Positions 32,358 through 34,235 of a DNA stretch of 34,235 bases are shown here, in pieces (positions within the stretch are counted from its first letter, which is position 1; each line of letters opens with the position of its first letter). The DNA comes from Sphingobacteriales bacterium (GTDB taxonomy: Bacteria > Bacteroidota > Bacteroidia > Chitinophagales > Chitinophagaceae), in the NCBI GenBank assembly GCA_024642285.1, contig JAHEBJ010000027.1, positions 1 through 34,235 of the forward strand, written 5' to 3'. Below the pieces are notes generated by a model. The model was not told where the DNA came from. It made no database searches and saw nothing but the letters and a program-made list of their open reading frames with translations. A program made the position numbers and the translations under genes.

Positions 32358-33254
32358 ATGAGTAAAGCAGAAGACATACCACCGGAAGAAATTCCGCAGG
32401 AGCAGCCGTTAAAAAACGAAACAAAAGATGAAATAATATCAGCTGCTGAACCTGTTGCCGAAGCTGAACAACCAGAAACAAATAACGAGAATCAAGAAAC
32501 TGAAAATATGGAAGTACATCACCACACACATGCATCACACGGAAAGAAAAACTGGAAAAATTATTTCTGGGAATTTTTAATGTTATTCCTCGCTGTGTTC
32601 TGCGGGTTTTTGGCAGAGTACCAGTTGGAGCATAAAATAGAAAGAGACAGGGAAAAGCAATTCATAAATTCCCTGATTGCAGATCTGGAAGATGATGAAA
32701 AAGTTCTTGAAACTATGACCACTTCAGAAGAATTGGGAATAGCAAATCTTGACACTTTGATGAATTTACTGAACAACGCTTCTTTAGCAAAGCAAAACGG
32801 TGATCAGTTATATTATGTGGCAAGGATGGGGCCGAGATATATTCCTTTTGCCAACAACAGCAGAACTTTTGATCAGCTAAAATTTTCCGGTGGCTTCCGT
32901 TTGATCCGCTACCCCGAGGCTTCCAATAAAATAATGAATTATTATAACCAGTTTTCTCTTTTGCGGCTGCTGGAAGATAATTATAACCATGAGTTCGACA
33001 ATTATAAAATTATTGCAGCAAAAGTGCTTGATCCCGGTGTTTTAAGAAAACAGGAAACCGATAAAGGAGAAATTTTAAGAAGTACTAATAATGCTGCACT
33101 AAGAACATATGATACTGAACTCCTTAAAGAACTTGGATTTCATACTTTACAAATGAATGGTTCAAGGAGGTCAAAATTATTGATATTGCAAACGTTGAAA
33201 AAGAATGCCGCAGAATTGATAAACTATTTAAAACAGAAATATCACCTGGAATAA
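32358..33254 (+). CDS. single-pass membrane protein, His-rich, paralogue 2 of a tandem pair
   Basis: A 298-residue protein. It repeats the layout of its neighbour: acidic start with DIPPEEIPQEQP, MEVHHHTHASHGKKNW from Met51, the same membrane helix YFWEFLMLFLAVFCGFLAEY (69-88) and EHKIER. Residues after about 100 are mostly different, although both contain an F-x-x-L-K-x-x-G-G-x-R-L-I motif (DQLKFSGGFRLIR here, QQLKNAGGLRLIE there). The pair arose by tandem duplication with conservation of the membrane part and divergence of the soluble part. No enzyme motif is visible. The DUF1624-like gene starts 25 bases later. Confidence 0.75.
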   Translation: MSKAEDIPPEEIPQEQPLKNETKDEIISAAEPVAEAEQPETNNENQETENMEVHHHTHASHGKKNWKNYFWEFLMLFLAVFCGFLAEYQLEHKIERDREKQFINSLIADLEDDEKVLETMTTSEELGIANLDTLMNLLNNASLAKQNGDQLYYVARMGPRYIPFANNSRTFDQLKFSGGFRLIRYPEASNKIMNYYNQFSLLRLLEDNYNHEFDNYKIIAAKVLDPGVLRKQETDKGEILRSTNNAALRTYDTELLKELGFHTLQMNGSRRSKLLILQTLKKNAAELINYLKQKYHLE

Positions 33255-33279
33255 AATTAAATCCCACCAAACTAATCTC

Positions 33280-34235
33280 ATGCAAGAATCACTAACCAGC
33301 CAAAAAAGAATTGAATCCATCGATATCCTTCGTGGCATCGCCATGGTTATTATGGCACTGGATCATGTAAGGGATTATTTCCATATCGGCGCCAACCTGG
33401 ATGATCCGTTAAACCTGGATACTACCTCACCTGCATTATTCTTTACAAGATGGATCACTCATTTCTGTGCACCTATTTTTGTTTTTCTATCCGGCACTTC
33501 TATTTATTTACAGAGTTTACGAAAAACTAAAAAAGAACTGAGTGCATTTTTAATTAAGCGGGGTTTATGGTTAATTATTGTTGAAGTTGTCATCATCACA
33601 TTTGCATGGACCTTTAATCCGCAATACACTATTATTCCGCTACAGGTAATCTGGGCTATTGGTATCAGTATGGTCTTTTTAGGTTTACTTATTCATTTGC
33701 CTTATCGTTTTATTTTAATATTGGGTTTGATCATTGTGTTTGGTCATAATCTTTTAGATATTCCGGAAGCTGCCGATGGATTTAAAGCCGGTTTTTGGTG
33801 GGATCTTTTTCATCATGGGTATTTTGCTCCTTATCAATTTGCTCCGGGTCATTTATTAATGATGGTATACCCGTTTGTTCCCTGGTTGGGAGTCATGATG
33901 CTGGGTTATTGTATGGGAGTTTTATACTCGCCAAAATTTTCTGCAGCACAAAGAAAAAAAATATTGATTCGCTTAGGTATCGGAATGATCTTATTTTTTG
34001 TTGTACTTCGTTTTACCAATTTATATGGCGACCCGGTTGACTGGAGTGAACAAAAAAATGCCTTCTATACATTCCTCTCATTTATCAAAGTCAACAAATA
34101 TCCGCCTTCGCTTTTGTATATATGCATCTTACTGGGTCCTGCAATTTTATTATTAGCACTTATTGAAAATGTAAAAACCCGGTTTACCAACTGGATGGTC
34201 ATTTATGGACGAACAGCTTTCTTTTATTATATCAT
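33280..34235 (+). CDS. DUF1624/heparan-alpha-glucosaminide N-acetyltransferase-like membrane protein, partial
   Basis: The ATG at 33280 opens a frame that is intact to the window edge, 318 codons, with no stop, so the 3' end is missing. KRIESIDILRGIAMVIMALDHVRDYF (from residue 8) is the signature of the DUF1624/HGSNAT-like acyltransferases, which carry acyl groups across the membrane to sugars or other envelope acceptors. At least seven hydrophobic helices are visible, and a His-rich stretch FHHGYFAPYQFAPGH lies between helices. With the DUF418 gene it brackets the tandem paralogues. Confidence 0.85.
   Translation, partial: MQESLTSQKRIESIDILRGIAMVIMALDHVRDYFHIGANLDDPLNLDTTSPALFFTRWITHFCAPIFVFLSGTSIYLQSLRKTKKELSAFLIKRGLWLIIVEVVIITFAWTFNPQYTIIPLQVIWAIGISMVFLGLLIHLPYRFILILGLIIVFGHNLLDIPEAADGFKAGFWWDLFHHGYFAPYQFAPGHLLMMVYPFVPWLGVMMLGYCMGVLYSPKFSAAQRKKILIRLGIGMILFFVVLRFTNLYGDPVDWSEQKNAFYTFLSFIKVNKYPPSLLYICILLGPAILLLALIENVKTRFTNWMVIYGRTAFFYYI

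Noticed and set aside
31464-33254. DUF6090 membership of the tandem pair
   Set aside because: The membrane segment differs from the AIGEIILVVIGILIALQINNW pattern I associate with DUF6090; only the general layout is similar.

Overview
The window is about 34 kb of AT-rich chromosomal DNA from a member of the Bacteroidota, most likely a Chitinophagaceae-like bacterium. The reasons are promoters of the Bacteroidota type (TAnnTTTG, in two cases with an upstream TTTG), few Shine-Dalgarno sequences, many secreted or membrane hypotheticals of this phylum, a DUF6728-like small protein, and a pair of proteins with the recurring YFWEFLMLFLAVFCGFLAEY membrane segment. I see no rRNA, tRNA, CRISPR array, insertion sequence, phage gene or integrase. 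It looks like ordinary core and accessory chromosome, not an island.

Layout. 1-822: 5' part of a FabH-like ketoacyl synthase on the minus strand, cut by the window edge. 980-2191: cold-shock protein with a strong terminator, then a secreted hypothetical. 2203-6742 (minus): MFS exporter, secreted peroxiredoxin-like protein, hot-dog thioesterase, short alpha-glucan phosphorylase with an altered PLP site, and a RidA-family protein. 6801-9386 (plus): a manganese/iron module in which a DtxR/MntR regulator has a promoter embedded in a palindrome and is coupled to an Nramp transporter fused to a universal stress domain. 9376-14322 (minus): gltP-like symporter, DedA, MFS, GT9 heptosyltransferase-like and DUF922-like genes. 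14545-16194: APC permease with a long hairpin just before its start codon. 16313-17617 (minus): self-cleavable XRE-S24 regulator followed by ssb, with two operators around its promoter. 17624-20908 (minus): large Asp-box/VPS10-like secreted protein. 21030-23756 (plus): haem-protein-like membrane protein, surE, small membrane protein, lpxB. 23748-23909: small membrane protein. 24006-27534 (minus): a tightly overlapping five-gene operon (doxX-like, dinB-like, NRDE/TANGO2-like, ATP-grasp, alpha/beta hydrolase lipoprotein). 27535-27992: the only long gap. 27996-34235 (plus): envelope genes, including a TraB/GumN-like protein, a DUF418 membrane protein, tandem His-rich single-pass paralogues and a DUF1624/HGSNAT-like protein that runs off the end.

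The best candidates for new biology are the five-gene ATP-grasp/NRDE/DinB operon, the phosphorylase that lacks the PLP lysine, the S24-ssb unit with its twin operators, and a heptanucleotide repeat inside one of the tandem paralogues that could switch its N-terminal extension. All functions are inferred from motifs read by eye; no database search was run. Several starts were moved to internal ATGs where the longest open frame began with TTG or GTG or ran into a neighbour's coding sequence.
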